A DNA stretch of 64,000 nucleotides from Rhizoclosmatium globosum (GCA_002104985.1 MCGO01000090.1:99815-163814), one strand, 5' to 3'; positions 44,925 through 56,695 are shown, numbered from the stretch's first letter. Numbers and translations are program-made. The notes: generated by a model from the sequence alone, not told the origin.

Positions 44925-46777
44925 ATGACTGAGACAGCCTCTGTAAGCTTCCTTCATGCTTCACCTTCGCAACCAACACATTCTTCAACCAGCAAAAAGT
45001 AGCGTTGATTGTGATTGATGGATGGGGCGTTGCACCCGCGGCCGAAGCGCATGGTGATGCCGTGTTGAATGCGGCGACGCCAGTGATGGATGCATTTGCG
45101 CAATCGGAGACTGGCTACACGACCTTGGAAGCACACGGGCTTTCTGTTGGACTCCCTGAAGGACTCATGGGCAACTCGGAGGTACCGTGTTCACGCACCT
45201 TCAGATTTCGATCAGCTTATCTTCTTCACCATCACCATCACCATCGCCAACCAGGTCGGCCACTTGAACATTGGCGCAGGCCGAGTTGTGTACCAGGACA
45301 TTGTTCGAATTGATCTCTCGCTCAAGAACAAGACGCTTTCGTCGCAGCCTGCCCTTGCTGCCGCCCTTTCGCGTGCAGCTTCTTCAACGGGAACTGGCCG
45401 TCTTCACCTGGCTGGATTAGTCTCGGATGGAGGTGTCCACTCCCACCAGAACCACCTTCATGCCATGTTGGAGGCTGCGAAGGACGCTGGTGTCCCGCAG
45501 ACTTACATCCACTTCTTTGGTGATGGGCGTGACACTTCCCCTCGTTCATCAGTTACTTACTTGGAGCGCTTGAAGGAGAAGGTTGATGAACTCAAGTGAG
45601 TGTTGATTTAGATCACGCGACATCTCACCGATAACTGTGTCAGCTACGGAACTCTTGCCACCATTGTCGGTCGTTACTACGCCATGGATCGTGACAAGCG
45701 TTGGGAGAGAGTTAAGCTTGCATACGACGCCCTTGTTCTTGGAGCCGGAGAAACCAAGTGCACAACATTTCAATCCTTCATTGATGCTGTCAAGACTTGT
45801 TACACCCGTGACGAGACTGACGAGTTCTTGAAGCCAATTGTTCTTGAGGAGGCGAAGGGAACTATTCAGGACGGAGACACTGTCGTTTTCTTCAACTACC
45901 GTTCTGACCGTATGCGTGAGCTCTCTTCTGCTCTTGGTATTGCTCCTCAGCCTTTCGAGTGTGAGAAGGTATATTTTCAACTAATGCATCTAAACGAAAG
46001 TACTGACGCATTTTCAAAAGATGCCAAAGGACCTCTCAATCACCACCATGACTCAATACAAATCCGACTTCCCATTCGCCAACATCTTCCCACCACAAAA
46101 GATGGACAATGTTCTTGCTGAACACCTCGGAAAGCTGTCTGTTCCACAATGCCACATTGCTGAAACCGAAAAGTACGCGCACGTCACGTTCTTCTTCAAC
46201 GGAGGAAGTGAAGCTCAATACTACTTGGAAGAGCGTGAACTTGTCGCTTCTCCAAAGGTTGCTACCTACGACCTGAAGCCAGAGATGAGCGCCATCGAAG
46301 TCGGAGAGAAGGTATAACTCCAACTAAAAAGCAAGCATCATTATCTCATAACTCACATGATTGAAACTTCAGGTTGCCGAACGAATCTCAACCAACAAAT
46401 TCCCATTCGTCATGTGCAACTTTGCACCACCCGACATGGTCGGCCACACTGGAATCTACCCAGCCGCCATCAAGGGAGTTGAAGCAACCGACAAAGCCAT
46501 CGGAATCATTGCCGAAGCATGTCGCGCCAACGGATACATCCTCTTTGTCACCGCCGACCACGGTAACGCTGAAAAGATGATTGCCGCCGATGGAACCCCA
46601 CACACGGCTCACACCTGCAACCCAGTTCCATTCGTCATGACGGGTCCTGGAAGTGAAAAGTTCAAGTTCCAGAAGGGTGTTGTTGGATGTTTGGCCGATG
46701 TTGCGCCAACCTTGTTGGAGGTGATGGGATTGAGTATTCCAAAGGAGATGGATGGAAAGAGCTTGTTGGCAAAGTAA
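44925..46777 (+). CDS. 2,3-bisphosphoglycerate-independent phosphoglycerate mutase
   Basis: Interconverts 3- and 2-phosphoglycerate in glycolysis using two metal ions and a phosphoserine intermediate. Six exons: 44925-44942, 44993-45181, 45255-45595, 45644-45968, 46021-46311 and 46373-46777; 522 residues, the usual length. Landmarks: LIVIDGWGVA, the catalytic serine in LMGNSEVGHLNIGAGR (codon pair split by intron 2), LVSDGGVHSH, HFFGDGRDT, IVGRYYAMDRDKRWER, FFNYRSDRMRE, FNGGSEAQYYLEER, NFAPPDMVGHTG and VTADHGNAEKM. All expected metal ligands (D, S, D, H, H) appear present. The frame is clean throughout. Enolase, the next enzyme in the pathway, lies 5.3 kb upstream on the same strand. Confidence 0.95.
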
Positions 46778-46945
46778 ACGGCTGTTTTGTTATCCAAGAA
46801 TAAAGAATATAAAGCTTTTTCAATAACATAATTAGGGATTAGGAGGGTGGGGTTTTTTTCAAACTGACTTTCAACCAAACCAATGCCGAGGAGTTTCGTG
46901 AACGTCAACTGCATAGTAGTGATCACCCGAATCAAAGTCACTGAA

Positions 46946-47734
46946 ATGGAAGACTTGAGCGAACTACAGCGCGCTGTGAAGGCTTCGTTGTGCCTCAATA
47001 CCGGATACGCCCTTATTCAACTTTCAGCTGGAACCACTCAAATCACAGATTTGGATGACATTCCAGCAGTCTATTTTCAAGTTGGCGGTCTTTCGCTCGA
47101 TGTTACAACTATTCCACCACCAAAGGTAGCAAGATCCTTGCCGTTCACGGATTCAGATTCGCCGTATCCTTTCACAACGAAACTGTGTATCGTCGACTAT
47201 CGTCTTATCCCTGATCTTACACATAACCTCAATGCCTTCAAATCCGCGCAGTTGTGTGACGGTTGCATTGTCTCCGCCTATCATGAACTTCTGCCCTATC
47301 CCCAGAATCAAATCCAAAAGGTTTACGTTCGAAAGTGCTATGAGGATGTATTTACTCTACTTATGACTGAAATTGAAAGTGGACTCACGTGGTTTGCCAT
47401 TTCTGGAACTCCTGGAATCGGAAAATCATTCTTCTTCGTATACATATTATATCGTTTAATGAAGAGAATTAACGGTTCATCCTGTATGCCATCTGGCGCT
47501 TCATCAGCATATTCCTCATTGAGTTTCAACCCCACGCGAATCATCTATCAAACTGATGATACATTTTGGTGCTATGAGCTGAAAGCGTGCGCTGTATTTG
47601 CAATATCAAAACGCGGGATGTATCAATTTAAGTTTGTTGCCGTTGCTTCAAATTATGTTTGGGAACGATTATCCAAAAAACTTAAAGCTCAAATAGTCCT
47701 GAAGAACGTTGAGGATGAGCCAGTAACACTTTGA
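46946..47734 (+). CDS. Crinkler (CRN)/RHS-type P-loop NTPase, short
   Basis: About 262 residues from MEDLSELQRAVKA. The key segment YVRKCYEDVFTLL, ISGTPGIGKSFFFVYILYRL is a Walker A with flanks typical of the NTPase module of Crinkler proteins and of the related RHS proteins; these are abundant in chytrids, Mucoromycota and oomycetes. Known Crinklers add an N-terminal LxLFLAK-type domain and a C-terminal nuclease or kinase domain; neither is obvious here, and the frame ends soon after IIYQTDDTFWCYELKACAVF. It could be a stand-alone NTPase or a truncated gene. It starts 169 bases downstream of phosphoglycerate mutase. Function is unknown. Confidence 0.6.
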   Translation: MEDLSELQRAVKASLCLNTGYALIQLSAGTTQITDLDDIPAVYFQVGGLSLDVTTIPPPKVARSLPFTDSDSPYPFTTKLCIVDYRLIPDLTHNLNAFKSAQLCDGCIVSAYHELLPYPQNQIQKVYVRKCYEDVFTLLMTEIESGLTWFAISGTPGIGKSFFFVYILYRLMKRINGSSCMPSGASSAYSSLSFNPTRIIYQTDDTFWCYELKACAVFAISKRGMYQFKFVAVASNYVWERLSKKLKAQIVLKNVEDEPVTL

Positions 47735-47771
47735 AGATCATAATAAATCAAATTTATTGGAACCCAATTCA

Positions 47772-50728
47772 TCAATTCTTCCCTTTTGGTACAGATATGC
47801 CAATCCATCCCTTCAACTCCTCCATTCCCCCAACATGAACACCAGCTCCACGTCCTTTCAACCGCAAATTCACATCACCAGTAACAAGCACAACAACTTC
47901 ACCCTCTTTCCCACTCGACTTACCCCACTCCTTTGCGCACTTCAACAAGACATCATCAATGCCATGTACGCCGTCATCCCCATCCCCACCTTCACGTCCC
48001 CAATCCTCCGTTCGAATCATCAAATACGGCAACTTGGTCCCTTTATACGTAACCAACAACAAATTCTTCGGTTTAACTTCGCGGGTTGCAATTAACGGTT
48101 CAATTGCATCCAAAGCAGCGGCTGCATCCGACTTTCCCCCGAATTTAAGGCCATCAAGTTCTGTTATTACAACAAGGGGCAAAAGCACGTTCCATCCACG
48201 GTTAATTGTTTCGAGGATTGTTGAGATAGAGCGGATGTAGCAGTTTGTGTCGAAGAGGAGGGTTGTTGATGATTTTAAGAGTTTTGAGGGGAGTTGTGCG
48301 GGTGTGGAAAGTTCTGCGGAAATTGCTGGCGTTTGGGAAGTGAGTGTGCTTGAGAGTTGAGTTTTGCGGTGTTTTAGTGTTGTGAGGTGGTCTGTAGAAT
48401 GAATACTATCGTTGTCGTCATTCAAGTTCAGGGCTGCGATGGCGGCAGATTCATTTGCTAAGTTTTGCTCTTCTAGATCGGTTACTGAATCAGTGACAGA
48501 GTTGATTCTACGTATCAGTCCATCTGTTTGGGCACCGTCTGGTCGTGGCTTTTCGAATACAAAGACTTGCTTCGTTTCATCATATTCGAAGAAAGGCAGT
48601 TTCTAAAGTATTGTTGTGAGTATTGATGCAGGTCGTTAAATTCAACATACTTCTAGTGCATCCCATAATTCATTCTTGACTACCATAATCCGATCTTCCA
48701 AAGTTCCTAGTTGCGATAATCGCGGATACAAGTCCAGCATTGAAATCTCTGAAGTTTTAATATATGCGTCAAACTGCTTTCGTGGAAGCATTTCTTTGAA
48801 TGGCGAAAATCCACGATACATCCTGAGAATATTGAGTTGAAATAAAGTCAGCGCCGAACTCACCAATCTTCCTCGAGCAAAAGCCTCTGTGCGTCGGTTC
48901 CTTTCGTTATGCTATAATTCCTCGCTAAAGCAGCCAACTGACCAAACTCAACTTCTAACGTGATGATGCTGTCGGAATCTCCGAAACATATCCGCGCGGC
49001 TTCGCTAGAGCCGAGCCAGCCAACTATGAGGCGGAATGCAATCAACGCGTCAACACTTCCTCCTGGATCACTCCCCTCATCCAACGACAGTCTTGACACC
49101 ATACCCTTCCACAGTACACTCAAGAACTGCAACGCTGTAGCTTTTGATACTGAAACGTTGTTTGTGAGTACTTCAGGCTGGGAGAGCAAGAAAATGACAA
49201 GCAGGACCGAATGTTGGAAAAACGTTTGCGGAATCAAATCCTTTCCATCATCCGGAATCAACAGGCCTCGTGCAAGTGAATCCAAAATCGGCGATAAACT
49301 ATCCACATTGATTCGAGTAAAGCAGATCTCAAACGCCCTCACAACAAGCGAATCCACACTCTCTTCAAGGACAACAGGTTTCTTTCCTTTCCCACCAGCA
49401 CGCTGCTGCCTACCAGGTTCTTTCTCCTTCACATGTCCACGATGCCCCGCACAAAGTCCCAATAACGCGTCATGTGCACTTGGAAACGGAACTTTGACAC
49501 TCAAAGCCAAGACGTAATAAACAACGGCCGTCATAACATTTCCAGCGCTGACTTCAAACACAGCTAAATGGTTCCAGACCTGTCCGTTGCTGGGCAATAG
49601 GAATCCAGCGAGTGCATAGGTACTTTTGGCACGGTACCATCCCTTCAGTGCGTCTAATGACACAGCAAAAGTTGGAATGTCGAGGTTGAGTATGACGCGA
49701 TATCGCGCCAAGTCGCCACAATAGCTAACATATTTCACGTATCCAGGCATACTAGGCGTTTGCTTCGTGTCGCTGGAGCTAATACGTTTCGTGTGCGTAT
49801 GTTCAATGATTTGAGTAAACGTTTGAACGGCAATAGTTAAAAGAGCTGTCCAACTTGCTTTCGCGAATGGCGAGGGCTGAGCAAGTTGTGGGAGACGTGA
49901 TCGGACTTGCTCAATGCAAGGGTATATTCCTTGTTTCCACAGACGAGTGTCGAGATTGTATTTCGCTGCAATGGATGGATTTGTAATAATGATTGTGGCA
50001 CAGAGTTTAGAATAACTGTTGAAAGTTTAGACTGCAATCCCCACTAAGACTGAGAGACGGTACCTCCTTCGCTCATCGATATCGGTGATACTCCCACTTT
50101 CATCTACACTTTCTGTTGCATCGAACCATTCCTCAAGTTTTTCAATGTGGGTATAACACTGTTTTGTGTACTTGAGGAGCGTCGGTTTAGTTTGTTCAGT
50201 TGCCGGTGCATTAATAAATGCTGCAAGTTTTGAAAGTGAGGAAGCGATTTGATCGTCTGAGGGTCTTGGAACTTTCGAAGACAGAGTGGTTACAGGGTGC
50301 TGTTTCCTCGTTGGAGCTTCTGCTTCCAGTTGTGGTTGATAGAATGCATTCAGAGGCTTAGACGGCTTTGCAACAGAATGTGGATGGGACTGAGGCGACT
50401 GAGTTGAGTGAGTGGATGAAGGTTGTTGCGGGTTCCTTGTCATTATTTTCGATGGCTGAATCTGAGCTGGTTTTGCCTGTGGTTCAACATGTTTTTGCGT
50501 TTGTTTCTTTGGCTTTGACGATGGATTTGAAGGGTCAAAGAGGGTTCGCTGCGTTGGAGCGGATCGTGGTGGGTCTTCAGACTGCTCAGAGCTGCGACTG
50601 GTGGCTGCTGGAGCATGTGAATACAACTGGTACTGATTCAAGCTTGGATTCGGCTGTGATTGCGATGGTGGTGAAGCTGCAGGTCCTACTAGGGAGGCAA
50701 AGTCGATTTCTTCATCGCTTTCTGACAT
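47772..50728 (-). CDS. EST1/SMG6-like protein with C-terminal PIN nuclease domain
   Basis: Four exons: 50064-50728, 48864-50015, 48651-48822 and 47772-48602; 939 residues. The N-terminal 220 residues are low complexity (Ser/Pro/Gln). Residues 225-600 carry an EST1-type 14-3-3-like/TPR domain: SYSKLCATIIITNPSIAAKY, YVSYCGDLARYRVILN, STYALAGFLLPSNGQVWNHL. The C-terminus is a PIN domain (LLFDTNCYIRSISTI, LPLVVITELDGLK, DGVHGIDDVLLKCA, VTGDVNLRLKGRGAG) with acidic residues in place. In animals SMG6 cuts RNAs during nonsense-mediated decay; Est1 relatives also act at telomeres. All three introns are phase-consistent and 48-48 nt or so in size, so the gene looks intact. Confidence 0.85.
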
Positions 50729-50887
50729 ACTTTTGCATAACCCACGATTATTGTGCAATTATTGGGATAACATTCCAATAACGACTTCTCAGCAAAAAGG
50801 TGCATTGTTTGGTGACGAAAAAGGATCCCACTGTTTTCATTGTTGCATCGGTATTTATCAACCCCAAACCATTAAACGATCGAAGCC

Positions 50888-51808
50888 ATGCCATCTACAG
50901 ATATCAATACAAATCAATTACCCCAAAATAATGTGTTGGTTTTAAACGACACTGACGTGTATGTTTTGCTTCGTTCTGATGCAGGAGTCGTCTCCCTCGT
51001 CTCAAACTTTCAAGGTGACAAATCCTCATCATAACCCTCAATAATGCTAATTTAGTTGTTAATAGTGATTCTAGCTGCAATTTCAGTTCTTCTGTGCTTC
51101 GGATTACTCTTCTACTTAGTCTACAAAGGAAAACACAAATACGTGTTTTCACGTAAAAACCTTCTCTTGTCCTCGGTGTTTCTGTCTTCATCTTGTTTGT
51201 TTGCTTCCATGGCTGCTCATACTACATCACCAAACAGATCGACATCGATGGCACGTGGCGCAGCAGCGGCCATAAGCGTGACCCTCTATCTCTTTTATTC
51301 ATTTGAACGTTCTTCTGAAGTTCTTCGGCAAAACTCTTCAGGCTACGTTTACAACGTCTTTCGCGCACTACTCCTGTTCACTATTATTATCTTACTTTGT
51401 CCCATTGTCTTTTTATCACTTCCAATCGATTATGAGAGGGCATTGTATATGAACCGAATTGCCAACGTTATTTCAGGGATTGGTGCGTTAGCTTTGGATG
51501 CTTTTCTCGTGACAAAATGTTGCCAGCATTTACTCAAACGAACAAAAGAAATCGTGGAGTTGAAAGGCGAAGAAGCAAGAGGAGCAAAGTTCTTTCCAAT
51601 TGTGGCACGTCACACGATAATCGCGTGCGTTGGTAATCTTGTTATGCTTGGATTCTATGTTACTGGCTTCGAAATTCTAAACCATATGCATAATCTCAAC
51701 GACATGTACACGTACTATTTAATGCAGATATTCCTTTCGCTCTGCATTCTTTTCAGCATCTCAACTCTCTTGAGTATGAAAATCCGTCTTCTAAATGTGG
51801 GAAAGTAA
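50888..51808 (+). CDS. seven-helix membrane protein, cluster member 1
   Basis: Exons 50888-51014 and 51066-51808, 289 residues. Soluble N-terminus ending LLRSDAGVVSLVSNFQ, then seven hydrophobic segments, for example VILAAISVLLCFGLLFYLVY, LYLFYSFER after helix 3, and FLSLCILFSISTLLSMKIRL as helix 7. Two motifs recur through the cluster: [YW]-x-[WF]-x-R-[ST]-x-[DE]-[VI]-[LF]-R after helix 3 (here YSFERSSEVLR) and K-G-x-[DE]-A...FPIVARH before helix 6 (here LKGEEARGAKFFPIVARH). The layout resembles a G-protein-coupled receptor, but no known family motif such as DRY or NPxxY is seen. Divergently transcribed from SMG6, 160 bases apart. Confidence 0.7.
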
Positions 51809-51900
51809 ATCCTTTCCGATCTTTTATTTTCGTAAACATCAATAAATCATTGTCTTTGGTACCTTTGTTCCAATGGAATCCATTGTGTCCCAAAACTTGA

Positions 51901-52874
51901 ATGGCAACCACCCTCATTCTTCCAACTCCATCAAACTTAGCATCCGATGGACCAATATCCTTGTTGCAATCCGACTCTGGAATTGTAACGCTGGTGGCAA
52001 ATTTGGTATGCAGGGTTACTCTCAAACCACACATTTGCCTTACGAAATACAACAGGAAGGATTCCTCGCTGGACTTTGTATTTGTTTGAGTTTCGGCTTC
52101 ATTTGCTACATGGCCTACTCCTCGCGTTCACTGCAAGCTGTCTTTACGAAAAAGAACTCAATCCTCTTATGCTATCTCCTTTCAATCTCTGCAACGTTTA
52201 TGGCATTATCCGTACGCACGGTTTCTCAAACAAAAGCCGCAAGTATAGCGCTCTCGGTATTTGCAGCACTGAATAATATCAGTTACTTGTGGTATTCTTT
52301 TGAACGGTCAGCGGATATTTTGAGAATTCAATCGCCGCATTGGGTGTACCGTACCTTTATTTGGGTTTGGCGCATAACTGTTGCCGTTCTACTATCTCCA
52401 ATTCTTATAATTGCTATTCCATCGAGGAATGAAGATACTGTATTTTGGGGCCGTGTTGTTGCTGTAACTGCATGTGCTGGAGCTCTTTTATTTGATGCGT
52501 ATTTGGTACATAGTTGCTGTCAGTACCTGATGAACCGGACTTTGGAGATTATGTAGGATATACTTTTATTTTTATCTTTTCTTCATTCGCATTATGCTGA
52601 CAATTTCATACCTAGCGAAGTAAAAGGCCCAGATGCTAAATCAACTGAGTTTTACCCCATTGTTGCCAGACATACAATTGTGGGTGCATTTGGGAGTGTC
52701 GGCGGCCTTGCATGTTATGTTGGCGGAATGATTGTTTCAAACCGTCTCTCGGGTACTTCTGACTTATATTTATTCTATCTCCTTCAAGTTTTGACCGACT
52801 TGTGTGGTATACTTGTGGCTTCAACTTTGGTAATCATGAAAATTCGATTGGTTGCAATTCGGAACAAAAAATAA
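51901..52874 (+). CDS. seven-helix membrane protein, cluster member 2
   Basis: Exons 51901-52005, 52056-52552 and 52616-52874, 286 residues. The first exon, MATTLILPTPSN and LLQSDSGIVTLVANL, parallels that of member 1; the first intron lies at nearly the same place. Cluster motifs are YSFERSADILRIQ and VKGPDAKSTEFYPIVARH. An ATG at 51873 in another frame reads across the first intron but loses the similarity to member 1, so 51901 is preferred. Basic C-terminus MKIRLVAIRNKK. Confidence 0.7.
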
Positions 52875-52961
52875 CCGATGCTCATTTATTACATTTTTTG
52901 TCAACCTCTATTGTTCGTTTGTCATTGTCGTAAATAATACTTCTTTAAACAATCGACAACA

Positions 52962-54018
52962 ATGCAAACAACTTCCAGAAATGACTGCCTTACAGTATTC
53001 AGGAGAAAGTACAATGATACTTCTGTTCATGATGGGCCAACATCTGATGTCGGCATAGTGGCACTTGTATCTCAATTACAAGCCGTCTTAAGGTGAGAAA
53101 CGGATTGTGTACTATTAATAATGGCATTCATATCTACTGTACTAGCGGCATCTCTTTTATTATGCTTACAGGCTTGGTCACTTTCCTGCTATTTAGTTCC
53201 GGCAAACCATCCATTCTCTTCACTCCCAAAAATCTGGTACTTTTAAGTCTACTGATTGTAGTCGCCGCCAACTTCATAGCTTGCGCGGCTTATACGAGTG
53301 ATTCAAGTCGTTCTACTGCAAGTGCTAGAATGATTACACTAGCACTGATGGAAGTCTTCTACCTGAGTTACTCTTGGATGAGAACATCAGATATATTTCG
53401 TATCCAGAATGGAGTTTCTCACTACACCCGCGTTCTGTGGCTATTTCGTGTCATTATATTCCTCTGCATCTTGCCCATTTTCACTATTTTGATACCATCT
53501 AGCTTTGATGTAGCCCGATACATTACAAACTTGGCGACAACTGTGAGCGGCTTTTGTGTATTGGTTATGGTGAGTTGAAATCAAAACCATGCATCTAATG
53601 AGATACTTAACAGGATATTTTCTTTGCTGTCGTTTCTTTGAAGTACATTCTGAAGAGAACTGAAGAAGTAATTGAAATCAAAGGTCCCGATGCTAAGGTA
53701 TGATATCCCAAAAAGCATGCATTCATTCTTAAATCGTTTCGACAGGTGGTGCAGTATTTTCCTATCGTTGCACGTCATCTCTTTGTCTCTTCTGTTGGAG
53801 GTATCTTAATGCTTGGATTCTACATTGGAGGAAGTGTTGTCGCATCCAACAAAAAATACGATGTGGATGTATACACGTTTTATCTTCTACAAATTATGTT
53901 CAGTCTGGCTCAGCTGTTTATTGCAAGCACTCTTGTCATTCTTAAGGTCCGGCTTGTGAATGCAGCAAAACGAAAAAAGATACCAGAAAAAGTTGAGGAT
54001 AAGAAGAATATTGTTTGA
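52962..54018 (+). CDS. seven-helix membrane protein, cluster member 3
   Basis: Exons 52962-53092, 53146-53569, 53614-53697 and 53746-54018; 303 residues. N-terminal exon ends SDVGIVALVSQLQAVL, equivalent to members 1 and 2. Motifs YSWMRTSDIFRIQ and IKGPDAKVVQYFPIVARH (the latter split by the third intron at DAK|VVQ). C-terminal tail is Lys-rich (AAKRKKIPEKVEDKK). It has more introns than its neighbours, each 44-53 nt. Confidence 0.7.
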
Positions 54019-54077
54019 TTGTTTCAATTAATAATACATTATGGAAGTTGGATTATATGTTGGTGATTTCTTGAACA

Positions 54078-54887
54078 ATGGAAAGTCTCCACTCAATCAT
54101 AATGGAACAAGCGACAATACAAGAGCACACAGATGAATTAAGCCCTGTTAGTATTATTCTCGTTGGACTGGCCACAATATCCGTGATATTTGACGTTGGG
54201 TTCATTTTCTTTCTGCTTCAACAACGACAACCATTCACAATCAAAACTGTCTTGCTTCTCGCTTATTTGGGCTCACTATCAGCCTACGTTATATCACATT
54301 CAATCAACCAAGATCTTCTTGCCTCAACAACGCTATTCTTTTCCTGTAGTCAAATCTTTTATGTTCTGTACCACTGGCTAAGAAGCCTTCCCGTATTTCG
54401 AGAAACAATGTCATCCAATGTTCAGCACGTCTTAAAAGTGATCGTTATCGCGAAAGCGCTGCTAAGCGCCTTGCCACTAGTTCCCTTAGCTGTTCCTATG
54501 GATGGTACGGCAAGGACACAGTTATACTTTGTGTCGCGCTCATTGAATGGTGTCGTGATGATTATCGTCGACTTGTTTTTCACTTGGTCTTTCCTATACT
54601 ACTGTTTCGTGAGGACTGCGGATACTGTACAAATGAAAGGCGTTGATGCGCGAGTTTTGAAGCTATTTGTAATAATTGCACGATATGGAGTGATGGTGGT
54701 ACTCCTAAACATCGCAGCCTTGGGTGTTATGATTGCCCAGACAATGGCAACCATGAACCGTACAACGGACAGTAATGATTATATGCTCTCGTTGATTGCA
54801 TTTGATGTCTTTATGACATTGATGGGAATATTGTTGGGATCGCAGAAAATACGGTTAGTTCTTTTAAAAAACGAAGAAAATACATAA
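54078..54887 (+). CDS. seven-helix membrane protein, cluster member 4 (intronless)
   Basis: Single frame of 269 residues with seven hydrophobic segments. The motifs are more diverged: YHWLRSLPVFRE after helix 3 and MKGVDARVLKLFVIIARYG before helix 6. It begins 59 bases after member 3 stops. Unlike members 1-3 it has no intron, which could reflect intron loss or an RNA-mediated copy; no poly-A remnant is visible. Confidence 0.65.
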   Translation: MESLHSIIMEQATIQEHTDELSPVSIILVGLATISVIFDVGFIFFLLQQRQPFTIKTVLLLAYLGSLSAYVISHSINQDLLASTTLFFSCSQIFYVLYHWLRSLPVFRETMSSNVQHVLKVIVIAKALLSALPLVPLAVPMDGTARTQLYFVSRSLNGVVMIIVDLFFTWSFLYYCFVRTADTVQMKGVDARVLKLFVIIARYGVMVVLLNIAALGVMIAQTMATMNRTTDSNDYMLSLIAFDVFMTLMGILLGSQKIRLVLLKNEENT

Positions 54888-54903
54888 ATAATTTATTCAA
54901 ATC

Positions 54904-55749
54904 TTATCGTAATGCTTTCCTCACAGCCGGCATCGTTAGTTTCCGAAATCTACTCACAAGCAAGACTTTCAATGCAACCAAACACAGTCCAGCCAAGAAT
55001 GAACATACATCAAAAACAATGCAAAGCCCTGCATAAGCACCGACACTATTTTCATGGTTCATTGCTGCTATTACTTGTTGGACAATGAAGGTTATCCAAA
55101 TGAGTACAGCAAAGAAGCACGACCCTAATCCCCATCTAGCAACTGTTACGAACATATCCACAGCCTTCATATCAGTAACTGTTTCATTTGTCTCAATAAC
55201 GCGGTCAAACAAGTATCGAATATATTGGTAAGCGAAGTATCCATCCAACAAAAAGATGCCCACAGCGGAAAGTCCAGCGACTCCAAAATAGGCAGGTATC
55301 ATTATTTTCCGATCAAGAGGCAGTAAAATCACGATGCTAGCTAGCAAACACGAGCAACAAGTCACGACCAGTATCACCTGAAATATCTTGACGACTTTAG
55401 ATCCAGAAGTAATCCGAAACACTTCTTTACATCGCTCCCACGCACACAAAAGGTAAAGAATTTCCAGCAAAGAAAACGCTACCGTCGGTAGACAATTGAT
55501 CACTTTCGGGGGTATTGTCCTGTATGAAAAACTAAAGGCGTGAACTCCAAAGTATACAGTCTGTGTTGTAAGAAATACAACGAGTAGTGTGTTCTTGCGC
55601 GTCCAGATTGTGTCTTCTTCAGTTTTCCGTGTCAGATACAGAAAAGCGGAAAAGAATATGAGCTCCAGTGCGGCAAGAAAACACATGGCGGTGAACCCTG
55701 ACCACACCAGAGGTTGAAAGTGAAGATCTTGTCGGAGTCGGGCATCCAT
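54904..55749 (-). CDS. seven-helix membrane protein, cluster member 5 (intronless, inverted)
   Basis: Single frame of 281 residues on the opposite strand. Motifs: CAWERCKEVFRITSG and DMKAVDMFVTVARWG. Seven hydrophobic segments, with helix 7 CSFLAGLCLVALKVLLVSRF. Its 3' end faces member 4, leaving only 16 bases between the stop codons. Its start is 164 bases from member 6. Confidence 0.65.
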   Translation of the reverse strand: MDARLRQDLHFQPLVWSGFTAMCFLAALELIFFSAFLYLTRKTEEDTIWTRKNTLLVVFLTTQTVYFGVHAFSFSYRTIPPKVINCLPTVAFSLLEILYLLCAWERCKEVFRITSGSKVVKIFQVILVVTCCSCLLASIVILLPLDRKIMIPAYFGVAGLSAVGIFLLDGYFAYQYIRYLFDRVIETNETVTDMKAVDMFVTVARWGLGSCFFAVLIWITFIVQQVIAAMNHENSVGAYAGLCIVFDVCSFLAGLCLVALKVLLVSRFRKLTMPAVRKALR

Positions 55750-55913
55750 TTTGCAACAATGGTGATGTTAGGGAATTGTCTTGAAACAATGGGGGGATTT
55801 AATGCGAAGCACGATCCCCCCCACTTCATTCAGAGTCGGAAATTCATATTGCGACAATGGTGTTTTCACATGGTGTTTTTCAGGGTGTTGGCAGAGTTTC
55901 CTCCTTTTAAACA

Positions 55914-56684
55914 ATGGGGGATTTGGCGAACATAACGATATCCCTGACTTCATTTAACGATGGCGCGAGCTACTTCCAGTTTGCGCTGAGTGGAACTAAT
56001 TTTTGTATTCTGTTCAGTCTTATAGCCTGGATGTACAACGAAGCCGTGGCCGTTTGGATTTTACCCAACTTGCTGATGTTTATTTTCATACTATTAACAG
56101 CCATACATATTGCGATCTGTTCTATCGATACATTTTTAATCATGGACCTGAGTTTAGGGAAGGATATTGCTTTCACTTTCGGACTTGTCTCGTACCTTCA
56201 CTATCGACGAATGAGAGCCACGCCATTAATTGAGCTCGCATCATCCAAGATATCTTGTGAAGTTTTCAGCACTATGACCCACATCGCGTGTATACTTGCT
56301 GTAATGTCGACCGTAGTTTCTGCATGGAAGAATTTGACTTGGTGTGGTGACATACTTTGGGCAATATGCGGTGTAGGCGTGATATGTCTCGAGATTTTCT
56401 CGGCTTATACTTCACATCAATTTATTTACAAAAACCCCGCGGATTTGGTTCCCAATGAACGCGGCGACCCACTTCCCGCTGTCGCGCAAATGACACTGGC
56501 CACATCCGCGTGCATATTGCTCTATCTTTCCCTCCATGTTATACAGATGGTTATGGAAAGAAATGGGGGAGTAAATGACAACAGAGTATTAATCTGCGAA
56601 ATACTCGAAAATATAAGCGAAACACTCCTCACAAGCACAGTAGCGATAACAAAACTTCGAATTATTTCAATAAAGAAACCATAA
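55914..56684 (+). CDS. seven-helix membrane protein, cluster member 6 (diverged)
   Basis: Single frame of 256 residues, MGDLANITISLTSFNDG at the start. Hydrophobic segments match in number and spacing, but the two cluster motifs are largely lost (SYLHYRRMRATPL; NERGDPLPAVAQMTLA), and it retains the basic end TKLRIISIKKP. Upstream, 55,785-55,840 repeats its first 50 bases imperfectly. A diverged or relaxing member. Confidence 0.55.
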   Translation: MGDLANITISLTSFNDGASYFQFALSGTNFCILFSLIAWMYNEAVAVWILPNLLMFIFILLTAIHIAICSIDTFLIMDLSLGKDIAFTFGLVSYLHYRRMRATPLIELASSKISCEVFSTMTHIACILAVMSTVVSAWKNLTWCGDILWAICGVGVICLEIFSAYTSHQFIYKNPADLVPNERGDPLPAVAQMTLATSACILLYLSLHVIQMVMERNGGVNDNRVLICEILENISETLLTSTVAITKLRIISIKKP

Positions 56685-56695
56685 TCGACTGTCTC

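Noticed and set aside
47757..48095. Plus-strand frame of 112 codons opposite the PIN domain
   Set aside because: Antisense of the conserved SMG6 PIN domain; no independent support.
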